A program made the translations under genes and the position numbers. DNA of 64,000 nucleotides from Typhlomys cinereus (lineage: Eukaryota; Chordata; Mammalia; Rodentia; Platacanthomyidae). This document shows, in pieces, positions 37,040 through 49,204 of the stretch (position 1 is the first letter of the stretch; every line of letters starts with the position of its first letter). The stretch spans positions 496,001 through 560,000 of the forward strand of contig JALPQD010000404.1 in NCBI GenBank assembly GCA_023101885.1, read 5' to 3'. A model generated the notes under the pieces. That model saw only the letters and a program-made list of their open reading frames with translations. It did no database searches and had not been told where the DNA came from.

Positions 37040-37640
37040 ATTCCATCTTTTTTTTTCCCACTACACACCTTTCTCTTCAAACCACTTTCCCTCCTGCTTT
37101 CATACCTCTTTCTCTATGTGACTGCAGCGTTTCATCTGATACAGGCATATGCCAGAGCACTTGCTGGAATGCGAATGCTATATCAGTGTGTGTACTTTTA
37201 AGGAAAGTAGTTTTCCTTTCCTCACCCAACATCTATCATCAACAGTCTCTCAGGGAGCTGTGGTATCTATTGAGATTTTCCTGATAGGCAAAATATTGTG
37301 CAAGTCTTGTGGAAGTAGATAACAGCTTCAGTGAGTTCAAGAGTGTATCAGCTGGTTAATGTCCAAAAGATACTATCTAGTAGCATGCTTCCCTATCTTC
37401 TGGTTCTTACATGCTTACTGCCCCCTTGTCCAAGTGATTCCTTGATCCTTGGGGTATGGGGTGATTCAGATGTTCTGTTTATGGTCAAGAAGTCCATACT
37501 TACTGATTGTCTGCATTTGGGAAAGTTGTGATTCTCTGTATCAAATGCTTTCCATTTCATAAAGAAGTTGCTCTATGAAGGAATCAGAATTTCTCTAATC
37601 TATGGGTTAATCTATGATAATCTATTACAACTGTTTAGAC
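37040..37640 (-). mobile_element. Old L1 (Lx-like) 3' UTR fragment
   Basis: Pyrimidine-rich end at 37045-37115, then segments shared in order with the 16.7-kb fragment: CTCTCAGGGAGCTGTGGTAT, GATGTTCTGTTTATGGTCAA, GTCCATACTTACTGATTGTC and CTCTGTATCAAATGCTTTCC. Confidence 0.65.
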
Positions 37641-39379
37641 CCTATGATTATTTCTGTAATAATAAAGCAAAGCAGCCTTAATCACTACCTCTTTAGAAGT
37701 CTGGACCTTAGTTTGGTTTTTGCACCCAAAACAATGAGAGTTTCCTTTAACAATATCACTTGTGATAAATTAAATGAATTGAATTGAAAATGTCATAAAA
37801 ACAGAATATTGAACTCTTATTAATCTGAAATATGTATTATATGTATCAAAATTTACATTTGCAAAGATTTTACTTCTGTAAATATTAGCTACAACAATTG
37901 AAAAACAGAGATTAACCTGAACTGAAATTGTCCTTGATCAAAAACAATTTTTCTTGAAAGAAAAAATTTAGGAAAGCTTATAGACATCTACGTGCACAGC
38001 TAATTTCTACATTTTTCTAGGTATTTAGAATTACATACTAGGTATTTAGACTTGCTGAAAGCAAAGCCATAAGAGCAAATATGAAAATTATGCTTGAACT
38101 CATTATTGAATCAATGAATAGGAAAGAATGATCAGTCTAAATGTGTCATCTGAAGACTGATAATTCTCCTAAGCCCAAAAGCTAATTTTGTCCTGATAGA
38201 ATTTGATGAAATTTGATCTCAAATTTTCAGACTCTTGGCTTATGACACAAGTGAAAAAGTGCAATCTTCTTCCAAAAACTTCGGTACCACATGGAATGAT
38301 TACCTTTTCAGTATAAATAAAAAGTAGGAGTGAAACAACTTTCTATGCTATATACCTTCATGAGTTGCACAGACATTGGTCTGGATGAACAGTCAAAGAG
38401 GTAGTCTCAATGTTCAGGAGCAAATGATTCTTATTTGAAACACATTTCCAAAGGACAAGAAATCATAACTCTTTCCATCTGTGTTTTATGCTGCCAGATC
38501 TCTGGTATAGAATCATCACAAGAAGGTACAAGATGAAAAATTTATAGTCCATATGCATTTGTAAACATGGACATGAAAGCCCTAGTTATGATAACAATGT
38601 ATACAATTTGCAATATATGAAAAGAATAATACATGTGCAACAATATAATTTACTGTTTGAAAATAAGCTGATATACATTCTTGCATTACTATAAGAAAAA
38701 ATTCATATATTCATTTTAATGAATAAAAATTTAGATAAGAATACAGAGAAAGAAAAAAGAAAATAGAGAAAGAATAGTACTTGACAGAATTCTATTTAAA
38801 ATGATGCTGTACTACACAGATATTCAACATTATGCTCCAAGTAAAAGATTCCACAGCAAAATAAATAACATATACAAAATATATCAGAAAAATATGAAAT
38901 AGAATTGTATAGAATTAAAACAGAATAATTTCATTTTTCATAAATGGTATGATTACATATATATAACTCATAAAACTATCTGTAGTGTAATATAGAATAG
39001 ATAATGACAATGTGAAGTTTTCTTAACATTAATTTCTTATAATAAAATTAATTTCATGTTTACTTATTGAGGAAATGTTTAAATAAAGAAAATAAAAAAG
39101 ATTCATACCAGAATACTCAATACATGAAATCCTGGGATGTTTATTGATCAGAAGTAAGAAATGGGTTTCTCCAGGTATCTTAGTTAGATACAGATTTCAA
39201 ATTCACAGTTGGGATTTTGAGCTCTGGACATATTTTCAGAGAATTATTAGTTGAGTTAAACTCAGAATGAACCTGCAGGTAATTGTCTAGATGATGGGAA
39301 AGGCTCATTCCATGATGGATCAGGTGAATAAGATGAAGGGAACAAGTTGAAAAAGTTGACAACCTTCTGTATACTTGGC
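37641..39379. other. Strongly AT-rich unassigned stretch
   Basis: No gene or recognised repeat. Confidence 0.4.
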
Positions 39380-39384
39380 CTAAT

Positions 39385-39860
39385 CTGGCATAGTTGCTGC
39401 ATAGTTGCTGATAAAATCACCAACATCTTAAGGCAACAAGGAGTTTATTCTCTTATGATTCCTGTTACAGTTCTTAGTCCATCTTAGCAGAAGAGGTCAC
39501 ACCAACACCAGGGTAGAGGGAACTGGCCATACCACCTTCAAATAATGGCTGAGAGAGGGACAATTCTTACTTGCCAGACCAACATATCTGGCCAAGTATA
39601 CAAAAGGATCCCTACTCTTCTCAAACAGTTCCCTCCATTTTATTCACCTGCCTGGGAACTAGTCCCACTCACCATAGGCTGGGCCTCCCCCATCCAATAT
39701 ACAATCTCCTGCAGGTTTGCCCTGGGACTAACTCAACTACTAATTCTCGACAAATGCACTCAGAGCTCAAATCCTCAACCCCCAAGTTGACAAACTGTCC
39801 CTTTCTCAGACATGTGAATATGGTTCATAGTATTGGTGCAGGCTATCCTGCCGATTTGGA
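39385..39860 (-). mobile_element. hAT-like (URR1-type) remnant
   Basis: Shares GTTGCTGATAAAATCACC, GGCTGAGAGAGGGACAATTC and CTGGCCAAGTATACAAAAGG with the 9.65-kb copy; ends near CAAGTTGACAAAC, the inverted terminal pattern. The 81- and 100-codon plus frames across it are repeat-derived. Confidence 0.55.
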
Positions 39861-40409
39861 TAAGAAACTTTAACCAGACTATCATAAGCCAAAATAAAAC
39901 CACATGTTCCCTAAAGCCATTTGATCATGCATTTATCAGATACAATGTAGAATAATTGCAAAACCAGAGTTGCAATGGGAAGAGGAAGGAAACAGAGTAG
40001 GAAATCAATGTGTGAAAATATTTTGGATCCACTATATTCATGTATGAAACACTAAAAGAATTTTTAAAAGTCAACTTCTACAGAAACGATGACTTAAGTG
40101 TGAGAATATAGATAAAAATTGAAAAATAATAATTACATCCTCTGTCACTATCCATTTTCACCATTGTTTGAGTCCAAACTAATATAATAGGTTAGAAAGA
40201 CTTCAAAACAAAGGAAAAGAATTCAGTTTGAAAAAGAAGATATCATTGAAGTTGGCAGATTTTCCACACAGAAAATGTGAAAGTATTTTAAAAAGAAGAG
40301 AAAGGAATATAAGTGTTATAACAAGAAAATATGCCAAGATCTCATAAACTAGATCAACATTGATTACTCAAAGACTTTTCTATGAATATATGTAAGTAAT
40401 TTTCTTTTG
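39861..40409. other. Unassigned AT-rich stretch
   Basis: No gene or recognised repeat. Confidence 0.35.
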
Positions 40410-40640
40410 CTGTATCTCCTACCGGGTCAGGGGTAGGGGGGGAACAGCCACCAGTCATTGAACTGTTTACTAGGTGACCATTGCAGGTGCAAGTTAGACA
40501 GCTGCTTCCCATTGGTTGTTCATCCCTCTGCCTGCATGGTCCTCTGATGGGACATGTCCGGGGCATGGCTGTGCGTGCCCAGGCTTGTCTGTAGCTGGGA
40601 GCTGGGCTAGGGCCTCCCTGAATCAGTAGTGCCACAATTT
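40410..40640. other. GC-rich island of unknown origin
   Basis: A 230-bp block far richer in GC than its surroundings, with an 80-codon Pro/Cys-rich minus frame (40354-40635). Not part of the adjacent L1, which starts after its own TSD at 40811. Possibly an old LTR or processed fragment; not assigned. Confidence 0.35.
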
Positions 40641-40811
40641 TCAGCTATAAATTAAGAAATATTATGATTATTATTATATCACTAAAATCATTGAAGTGTT
40701 TTGCAGCAAATCTAGCAAAGTACGTTGAAGATATATACAAAAAAATTCTAAATACTTATGAAAAGAATCAAAGAAATTGGAAATAATTAATGTTTCAATA
40801 GATTATAAAAA

Positions 40812-41693
40812 AACAGTCCAGCCCCCAACCAACCCCGAGCCCCACGTGTCCCGGTGGCGGCGAGCACCCAGGCACGCTGCAGCTTAGCCTGGGCCCCGCC
40901 CCGGACCCAAGCCCCTGCATCCTGCCCCCTGTGCGCCTAGCCACCCCCTGGATCCCAGGTGAAGAATTCTGCCATTGAGCCAGGGAGCGAAAGAGCCCAG
41001 CCCAGCCCCGCCCCCCACCTGGGAGCCGCCTGGCCAGCAGCACCATGCTGGGCAGCCACCGGCTTTGCCCCTGGGGCCCCGCCCTTCTCCACGCCTACCT
41101 TCCCAGGTCACAGGTGAAGAATTCTGCCATCAACATCAGACCCTCTGCTTCTCTGGCCCACCAGGGACCTAGGCACGAGGTCCAGGAAGACACACTGCTA
41201 CTCAGAATTCAATAGAGCCCAAAGGAAACTCAAGCAAAATTCTAAGGAACAAAGGGAGCACAGGCCACACATCTGGACTCCACTACAATCATTATATCAC
41301 TGGGCGAGTTTCCTCTCATCCAGCCCAAAGATAAGTAAACTTTTTCTTTTCACCTTACTGATCCTTTAAAGTATCAATGCTGTAGATCAACTTTCTCATA
41401 CAGCCACCCCACAACATACAACTCCAGTGAGTACACCACTCACCCCCACATTTCACCAAGAAACTAAATCGTAAAAGTGCACTACCAAACTAATATTCAC
41501 CCCCTGGTAACATAACCTGACTTAACTGACGTACTAACGGCCTAGTAACCTCATCTAGGATATAATAATAACAATACACAAACATACCCAATCCAAGGTA
41601 AGCACTAGTAATAACTGGCAAGCGTAACAATACTAACTACGTCAATTCAGTGAAAAACACAGAAACTGAAAGGTCCTAAAAAACAAAACAACA
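40812..41693 (+). promoter_or_regulatory. L1 5' UTR with repeated units and GC boxes
   Basis: A GC-rich first 400 bp holds two related units: CAGGTGAAGAATTCTGCCAT ends a unit at 40956-40975 and again at 41111-41130 (155-bp spacing), each preceded by CCCCGCCC-type GC boxes (near 40893, 41006 and 41076) resembling Sp1 sites. By analogy with mouse L1 monomers these form the internal Pol II promoter. 41200-41693 is an AT-richer non-monomeric leader. Confidence 0.75.
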
Positions 41694-42773
41694 ATGTACA
41701 AGTCAAAGTGCAGATCCACGAGAAACAAAACCCAAGAAGCCCAATCTCCTGCCGAAAGAATCAATCCCATAATGAGGGATGCCGACCAGAACAAATCCAC
41801 AGAAAATAGCCATGGAAGCCAGACCCAACACAACGACTTTCAGAGTATGATCCTTACCATGATTAATACTATGAAAGAGGAAATCCGAGCAGAGTTAAAC
41901 AACCGTATCAACCACTTTGAACAGGAACACAACAGGCACTTGGAGGAATTGAGAAAAACAGTTCAAGAAACAAAAATAGGTATGGAGCAATTAAAACAGT
42001 CTCAGGCAGAGTTTAAAATTGAACTAAAAGACAAGTTATCTTCAACCCAAAACTCAACAGAGAGACTTATCAGCAGAACAAATGAGGCAGAAAATAGAAT
42101 TTCAGATCTTGAAGACAAAGTGGGAGAATTAACCAGTTCAATGGAAGAGATTGTTAAAGCCAAAAAAATACTGGAGAGGAACATTCAAGAGATATGGGAC
42201 ACCCTGATGAAGCCTAACATGCGCATTCATGGAATACCAGAACAAGAATCCCAAAATACCACACCTGAGAAAATATTTCAATTCATCATAAATGAAAACT
42301 TCCCACAATTAAAGAATGAGAGGCCTATCCAAATACAAGAGGCATTTCGCACTCCAAACAGATATGACCAAAATAGAAAATTGCCACGGCAAATAATAGT
42401 CAAAATACTCCACATTCAAGACAAAGAAAAGGTGCTGAGAGCTTCAAGAGAAAGAAAGCAACTCACTTTTAAAGGTAAACCTATTAGAATAACAAATGAC
42501 TACTCAATGAAAACAGTAAAAGCAAGAGGAGCTTGGAGAGACATACTTCAAGTATTAAATGAGCAAAAATGCCAGCCCAGACTGCTATACCCGGCAAAAC
42601 TATCTGTCATGATTGAGGGAGAAAGAAAAGTTTTCCAGCACAAAGACAACTTGAAGGGATACATGTCTACCAAACCAGGCCTTCAAAAAATCCTAGAACT
42701 GATCCTCAAGCTTGAAGAAAAGAACAAGCGTATCCAGGAGGACAGAGGGAAGTATAATACCACCAAAACATAA
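41694..42773 (+). CDS. L1 ORF1 protein (RNA-binding chaperone), intact
   Basis: 359 residues, close to the usual rodent ORF1p length, with no stop or frameshift. ORF1p forms trimers that coat L1 RNA in cytoplasmic RNPs. A charged N-terminus (1-50) is followed by a long coiled coil (about 55-170, heptad-rich with many Glu/Lys/Gln), an RRM-like domain (about 174-252, opening NMRIHGIPE) and a C-terminal domain (about 262-335, with KGKPIRITNDYS, QPRLLYPAKLS and STKPGLQKIL). ORF2 starts 41 nt downstream. The start is the first in-frame ATG after the 5' UTR. Confidence 0.93.
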   Translation: MYKSKCRSTRNKTQEAQSPAERINPIMRDADQNKSTENSHGSQTQHNDFQSMILTMINTMKEEIRAELNNRINHFEQEHNRHLEELRKTVQETKIGMEQLKQSQAEFKIELKDKLSSTQNSTERLISRTNEAENRISDLEDKVGELTSSMEEIVKAKKILERNIQEIWDTLMKPNMRIHGIPEQESQNTTPEKIFQFIINENFPQLKNERPIQIQEAFRTPNRYDQNRKLPRQIIVKILHIQDKEKVLRASRERKQLTFKGKPIRITNDYSMKTVKARGAWRDILQVLNEQKCQPRLLYPAKLSVMIEGERKVFQHKDNLKGYMSTKPGLQKILELILKLEEKNKRIQEDRGKYNTTKT

Positions 42774-42814
42774 ATATCAAACAACATGCTTACAAAATAT
42801 ACTAAACATAAAAA

Positions 42815-45800
42815 ATGTCCAGAATTAAAAATAATTTCTCCATTATAACATTAAGTGTCAATGGTATAAACTCGCCGATTAAGAGACACAGATTACAAAC
42901 TTGGATTAAAAACCACAATCCAACAGTCTGCTGCCTTCAGGAAACTCATCTCACCACAAAAGATAGGCATATCCTAAGAATGAAAGGCTTGTCCAAAATT
43001 TTACAAGCTAATGGAACCAGGAAACAGGCAGGGGTAGCAATTATACTTTCAGACAAAGTGAACTTCAAACCAAAGAAAATCATAAGAGACACAGATGGAT
43101 ACTACATTTTAGTCACAGGTACAATTCACCAGGAAGACTTCACAATCCTGAACATTTATGCATCCAATATGGGCCCCTCCACATTCATTAAGAAAACCCT
43201 ACAGCGTTTAAAGCAAGAAATCAACCCCTAAATGATAATTCCTGGAGACTTCAACACTGCCCTCTCAACATGGGATAGATCAACAGGTCAAAAGCTTAAC
43301 AGAGACACTTTGGAACTTAATCAAACACTTAAAGAAATGGACCTTACAGATCTCTATCGAACTTTTCACCCAGGCACCAAAGAATACACATTTTTCTCAG
43401 CAGCACACGGAACTTTCTCCAAAATAGATCACATATTGGGCCACAAAACGAATCTACACATGTACAAGAAAGTTGAAATTCTAACCTGTGTCCTATCAGA
43501 CCACCACAGCCTAAAGCTGGACATCCACAACACATCAAACAAGAGAAAATACACTAACTCCTGGAAACTTAACAATATGATGCTGAATGAGAACTGGATT
43601 CAGGAAGAAATTAAAAAGGAAATTCAAGATTTCCTGAAAGTGAACGATAACGAAAATACAACTTACCAAAATCACTGGGACACAATGAAAGCTGTCCTAA
43701 GAGGTAAGTTCATGGCTCATAATGCCTACATCAAAAAAATGGAAACATCAGAAATAAATAATTTAACGATGCAGCTTAACGCTTTAGAGAAACTTGAGCA
43801 ATCTGATCCCAAAAGTAGTAGAAGAGAGGAGATTAGCAAAATAGGGGGAAAATTTCTGAAATCAAAACTAAGAAAACGATAGAAAAAATCAACCAGTCAA
43901 AAAGCTGGTTCTTTGAAAAAATCAATAAGATAGATACACCCTTAGCTAAATTAACCAAAAGCAAGAGAGAGAAACCCAAATTAACAAAATTAGAAATGAA
44001 CATGGAGTAATCACTACTGATACCCAAGAAATCCAGAGAATTATAACATCATATTTCAAAAACTTATACTCTGTGAAGTTTGACAACACATAAGAGATGG
44101 ATGAATTTCTAAGTAAACACATCTTACCTAAATTGGATCAGGAAGTTGTGAATTACTTAAATGGCCCTATAACATATAAGGAAATTGAAGAAGTAATCTC
44201 GAATCTTCCCACCAAAAAATGTCCTGGGCCAGATGGATTCAGCACAGAATTCTACCAGACATTTAAGGAGTCAATAACACCAATACTCCTTAAACTGTTC
44301 CATCAAATAGCAAAGGAAGGAACACTACCAAATTCCTTCTATGAAGCTAATATTGTCTTAATCCCAAAACCTAATAAAGGTTCACTTAAAAAAGAAAACT
44401 ATAGGCCGATCTCCCTGATGAACATAGACGCAAAGATTCTCAACAAAGTCTTAGCAAATCAGATTCAAAAACATATCAAAAATATCATTCACAGGGACCA
44501 AGTAGGCTTCATCCCCGGCACGCAACATACGAAAATCAATAAATGTAATTCATCATGTAAACCAGTCCAAAGTCCAAGACCACATGATACTCTCGATAGA
44601 CGCAGAAAAAGCCTTTGACAAGATCCAACAGCCTTTTATGATCAAAACCCTAGAGACAGTAGGAATGCAAGGAACCTTTATCAATATAATAAAAGCTGTA
44701 TACAACAAGCCCACAGCAAGGATTATGCTCAATGGGGAACAATTGGAAGCATTCCCACTTCGTTCAGGAACTAGACAAGGCTGTCCACTCTCACCACTTC
44801 TATTCATTATTGTACTTGAAGTCTTAGCTGAAGCCGTAAGACAAGAAAGGGACATAAAAGGGATTGAAATTGGCAAGGAAGAAGTCAAGTTATCCCTATT
44901 TGCAGATGACATGATCTTATACCTGAGTGATCCCAAAAACTCCACCAGGAAGCTCCTGGAACTAATTGAGAAGTTCAGCAGGGTGGCAGAATACAAAATA
45001 AATATGCAAAAATCAGAGGCCTTCCTATATGCCCAGAATGACAGAAGTGAAAAAGCCTTGAGAGGAACAATCCCATTTACTATAGCCCCTAAAAAAATGA
45101 AATACCTTGGTATAAACCTAACCAAGGAGGAAAAAGACCTTTACAATGAAAACTTTAAAACCCTAAAGAAAGAAATTGCTGAAGACATCAGAAGGTGGAG
45201 AGACCGCCCATGCTCCTGGATTGGCAGAATCAACATCGTAAAAATGACCATCCTACCAAAGGCAATATACAAATTCAATGCTATACCAATTAAAATCCCA
45301 AAGCAATTCTTTAAAGAAGTTGACCAATTAATCTCAAAATTCATATGGAGGCACAAAAGACCTAGGATAGCAAAGACAATCCTGAGTAACAAAAACACTG
45401 CTGAAGGTATTACCATACCAAACCTTAGTCTATACTACAAATCCATAGTTATAAAGACAGTCTGATACTGGCTCCAAAATAGACACACAGATCAATGGAT
45501 AAGGGTTGAGGACCCAGATATAAGCCCACAAAAATACAGCCGTTTGATCTTCGACAAAGGGGCCCAAAGAATCCAATGGGAAAAAACAGCATCTTCAACA
45601 AATGGTGCTGGCAAAACTGGATCTCCACATGCAGAAGATTAAAGCTGGACCCATACTTGTCACCATGTACAAGAATTAACTCCAAATGGATCAAGGACCT
45701 CGATATAAGGCCAGAGACTGTAAAAACCATAGTTGAAAGGGTAGGGAACTCCCTCGAGCTCATTGGGCTAGGCCAACATTTCCTAAACAGACATCCAATG

Positions 45801-46933
45801 GCACAGTCACTGCTACCAACTCTCAACAGTTGAGATCTTGTGAAATTAAAGAGCTTCTGTTCAGATAAAGATATTGTCACACGAGCTCAAAGGCAAACCA
45901 CAGAATGGGAGAAAATCTTCACTAACTACATATCTGATAGAGCTCTACTGTCCAGAGTGCACAAAGAGCTTAGAAAATTAAACACCAAGGAAACCAATGG
46001 CCCAATTAAAAAATGGGCCCTGGAACTTAAAAGAAATTTTACCAGGGCTGGAGAGGTGGCTCAGGGGTTAAGCCTCCGCCTTGCAGGCTGAAGGTCCTGA
46101 GTTCGGATCCCAGATCCCACGTATAGACGCCAGGCGGAAGCAGGGGGGCGGCCTGCGCTTCTGGTCCTGGTAGGGCGGAGCCTGTGAATCCCCGGGGCAG
46201 AAGGAGGTGGAGGAGTCCATGGTGGTTCATGAATTCGTCCGTGGTTCTACACAGATACACACACACTCGCGCGCGCACATACACACGCACATGCACACAG
46301 TTGAATAAAAAAAAAAAAAAAAATTTAAAAAAAAAAAAAAGAAATTTTACCAGAGATGAAATTAAGATGTCTAACAAATATCTTAAAAAATGCTCCACTT
46401 CTTTAGCCGTCAGGGAAATGCAAATCAAAACCTCCCTGAGATATCATCTCACCCTGGTCAGGATGGCAAAAATCCGCAATACAAACAACACCAAATGCTG
46501 GAGAGGATGTGGAGAGAGGGGAACTCTGCTGCATTGCTGGTGGGAATGCAGGCTCATACAGCCATTCTGGCGAGCCGTCTGGAGATTCTTAAAGAAATTA
46601 AAGATTGAAATGCCATATGACCCTGCGATTCCACTTTTGGGAATAACCCCCCATGCAACAGAGGTTCGCCTCGATAGCACAAGCACGACTATGTTCACAG
46701 CAGCACTGTTTACACTAGCAAAGTCATGGAATCAACCCAAATGTCCAACAGTTGACGAGTGGATAAGGAAACTGTGGTACATCTATACAATGGAGTACTA
46801 CTCAGCCATCAAAAATGATGAGTTACTGGAATTTGCTGGGAAATGGATGTCATTAGAAACAATTATATTAAGTGAAGTATCCCAATCCCAGAAAGTTAAG
46901 CGCCGTATGTACTCCCTAATAGGTGGCTCCTAG
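42815..46933 (+). pseudogene. L1 ORF2 (endonuclease/reverse transcriptase), multiply disrupted
   Basis: The domains are recognisable in order but split. The AP-like endonuclease carries VNGINS, QETHL, IYASN, GDFNT and LSDHH motifs (42.82-43.55 kb). The RT shows [37 protein letters not shown] and [13 protein letters not shown], with catalytic FADD at 44899-44910. The C-terminal Cys-rich motif [18 protein letters not shown] is near 46.5 kb. Lesions: TAA at 43229, frameshifts near 43850 and 43970, TAA at 44091, a small deletion/frameshift near 44525, TGA for Trp at 45463, a frameshift near 45580, TGA for Trp at 45831, and a SINE at 46046. Frames before and after the SINE agree once the SINE and one TSD copy (308 bp) are discounted. 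Confidence 0.93.
46046..46336 (+). mobile_element. Young B2-like SINE nested in L1 ORF2
   Basis: Perfect 17-bp TSD of L1 coding sequence (AAAAGAAATTTTACCAG at 46029-46045 and 46337-46353). Full length: GGGCTGGAGAGGTGGCTCAG head with box A-like and box B-like motifs, a GC-rich body, an interrupted CA segment, and GTTGAATAAA with a long A tail. Confidence 0.95.
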
Positions 46934-48305
46934 TACCAAACTCACCCAGCCCACATTGAGACACTCAAGGGTAAACCTATGTAATACGGTAATTGCAAGG
47001 ATTGTGAACAGGAGGGATGGGATTGGAGGGCCACACCAGACACAAGGAGAGAAGGGACCATGTTACAGCAGAGAAAATCGGCCTCCAAGGAATGCAAGTA
47101 AGTAATGTGACACCTGGTTAAGCTCACAGACGTTCGTTCCTGATCATGTACAACTGAGGGGGTATGATTTCACCAGAAGGGGAGGGCATATAGTCTGGCA
47201 GATGAAAAGAGATCATTTTGCAAATGGGTGACTGATCCCTCCCTCACCGAGGTTTCCTGCTTTTATTACATGTACCCTTGAATGTGCTATTATAACAAGA
47301 CTCCAGTTTAAGAGTTTTTTGTCTCTGACCAGGGGGTGACATACAGTGCCCATCAGGATGGAGTGAAGGGCATTGCAGGAGCAGCAAAACTGGAAAAGAA
47401 AATCAACAAACCACAATTCAGAACTTCAGAGACTCTATATCATCCACATAGAACTAAGCCAGCCTAGGGGGCTGGAGAGGTGGCTCAGGGTTTAAGCCTC
47501 TGCCTTGCAGGCGGAAGGTCCTGAGTTCAGATCCTAGACCCCACGTATAGTCGCCGGGCAGAAGCGGGGGCTGCCTGCGTTTCTGGTCCTGGTAGGGTGG
47601 AGCCTGTGAATCCCCGGACAGAGTAAACAAGGAGGAGGTGGAGGCAGTCCATGGTGGTTCCTGAATTCGCCTGTGGTTCTACACACACATACACACACAC
47701 ACATACACACAAACATACGTACATACACACACGCGCACACATGCACACACGCACAATTGAATAAATAAAAAAAAATAATAAAAAAAATAAAAAAAAAGAA
47801 CTAAGCCAGCCTAATCTCCCCCCATCCTGAAACTCAGGGACATCTGTGGAAGAGGGGATGGTAAGATTGTAAGAGCAAAAGAATGGGGGGAGCAATGATT
47901 TGAAGAGTCTCTACACTAGATAGGGCTGAAGCAATCATAAAGGACTTTGCATGCCCTGTGCCATGTCCGTCACACTATTGACCTCACAAAGTCTAACATT
48001 GGCTAAAGGCACCAAGATCCTTGGAGGCAAGGGATTGATGGACACAGAAGTGTTCCTATGCTTAAGGGGAACACGAGAAAGGGCTCAGGGAAATGTCACT
48101 GGGTCCTTTTATGTCATCGGTAAGGAGGACCAAGAGGAGAGTTAGGCATACACAATAAAGGACTCTCTGGGAATTGGGGGGGAGGCACTGGGAGATGGGG
48201 AGGGAGGGAGGGGGAGCAGGGGGTTCAGGGGGAGGAGGAGGGGGGAGGGAACTGGTCTACCTATTAAGTTTGTATGAGCGGAAATAATAATAAAAATGTT
48301 AAAAA
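46934..48305 (+). mobile_element. L1 3' UTR with G-rich polypurine tract
   Basis: Follows the ORF2 stop and is interrupted by a SINE at 47.47 kb. Near the end, 48170-48255 is a G-rich tract with GGAGG and GGGGG units, then CTATTAAGTTTGTATGAGCG and AATAATAATAAAAATG. Reverse complements of this end recur at 19.7, 30.2 and 54.0 kb. Confidence 0.9.
47467..47796 (+). mobile_element. Young B2-like SINE nested in the L1 3' UTR
   Basis: 17-bp TSD (AGAACTAAGCCAGCCTA at 47450-47466 and 47797-47813). Same family as the copies at 12.4 and 46.0 kb, with a longer CA/CATA segment and a CAATTGAATAAATAAAA tail. Confidence 0.95.
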
Positions 48306-48320
48306 AATAGATTATAAAAA

Positions 48321-48984
48321 GATTGAAAATAATTGAAATGCCAAATATTGTCATTTTGTTTAAACATTTAGCTAAATGACAATAAAAACCACGAGTGTTA
48401 CATAATATACATATATATTCACTGAGTACATATATTCATATAGTGATTCTGAAAATTTTATGGGAACACAAACTAGAAAATCCAAACAATCCACCAAAGG
48501 AAGAATACAGTTGGAGGTTCATGTTACCTAATTTTAACATTTCCTAGAAAGATACAGAAATCAAGGCAATGTGTAACTGGCAAAATGACAGGTGTATAAA
48601 TCATTTCTAGATACTAAAATTTACCTTCATTTTGATTCCTATTTAACAAGTCCATCTTAAACTTAGCATCTTAAAATGACTTGCAATTAATAGCTCCAAG
48701 TTTGGAGATAAGAAATCCAGACAGTCTATTTGATCTCTCTGCTCATGGTCACACAATGTTGGAATCAAGGTATAAATCAAGCTAAATTCTGTTCTAGCAT
48801 TAGGAATACCTTCCTTTCTCTCAGAGCTCAGTTCCTAACAATTTAGGATTAGGATTCTGCTTCATTGCAGCCTGTCATCCAAGACTTTTCTTTGTTATTA
48901 GAAACGTCTATCCTTTGCATGTAAATACTCCATTTTCAGAGCCAGAAATGAGGGTTCTCCATTCCTTTACAAAAGATCCATTTT
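48321..48984. other. Unassigned AT-rich stretch
   Basis: No gene or recognised repeat. Confidence 0.4.
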
Positions 48985-49090
48985 TGGGCTTGGGAAGATG
49001 TTCCCAGTGGCTAAAAAGTGCTTGCCATGCAACCATGAATTCTAGAGTTCAGATTATCAGCAATCACAAGTGTTATCATGGGTTTCAGGG
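48985..49090 (+). mobile_element. Old tRNA-derived SINE head (B2-like)
   Basis: GGGCTTGGGAAGATGTTCCC, CAGTGGCTAAAAAGTGCTTG and GAGTTCAGATTATCAGCAA follow the tRNA-like head of B2-type SINEs. Truncated. Confidence 0.5.
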
Positions 49091-49204
49091 AATTCCTGAA
49101 TCAAGAAGGCTAGCTAAGACAGCTGTAAACTCCAACTTTCGTTTCAGTGAGAAAAATTCTGCTTCAAAGAATAAAGTAGAACAATCAAGATGGATAATCA
49201 GAGT

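Larger units (their letters stand above)
40812..48305 (+). mobile_element. Full-length L1 retrotransposon
   Basis: Bounded by a 15-bp TSD (AATAGATTATAAAAA at 40797-40811 and 48306-48320). Order: GC-rich 5' UTR with repeated units, intact ORF1, ORF2 with lesions, 3' UTR with a G-rich polypurine tract, and an A-rich end. The 7.5-kb span includes two nested SINEs with their TSDs; about 6.8 kb is L1. ORF2 lesions make it non-autonomous as assembled. It is the likely relative of the truncated L1 tails elsewhere in the window. Confidence 0.95.

Noticed and set aside
44553..45125. 190-codon minus-strand ORF
   Set aside because: Complement of L1 reverse transcriptase coding sequence; hydrophobic shadow frame.
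46184..46433. Start of a 249-codon ORF within the SINE as a separate gene
   Set aside because: The ATG is in the SINE; only the part after 46353 is coding-derived, and it is the L1 ORF2 C-terminus.
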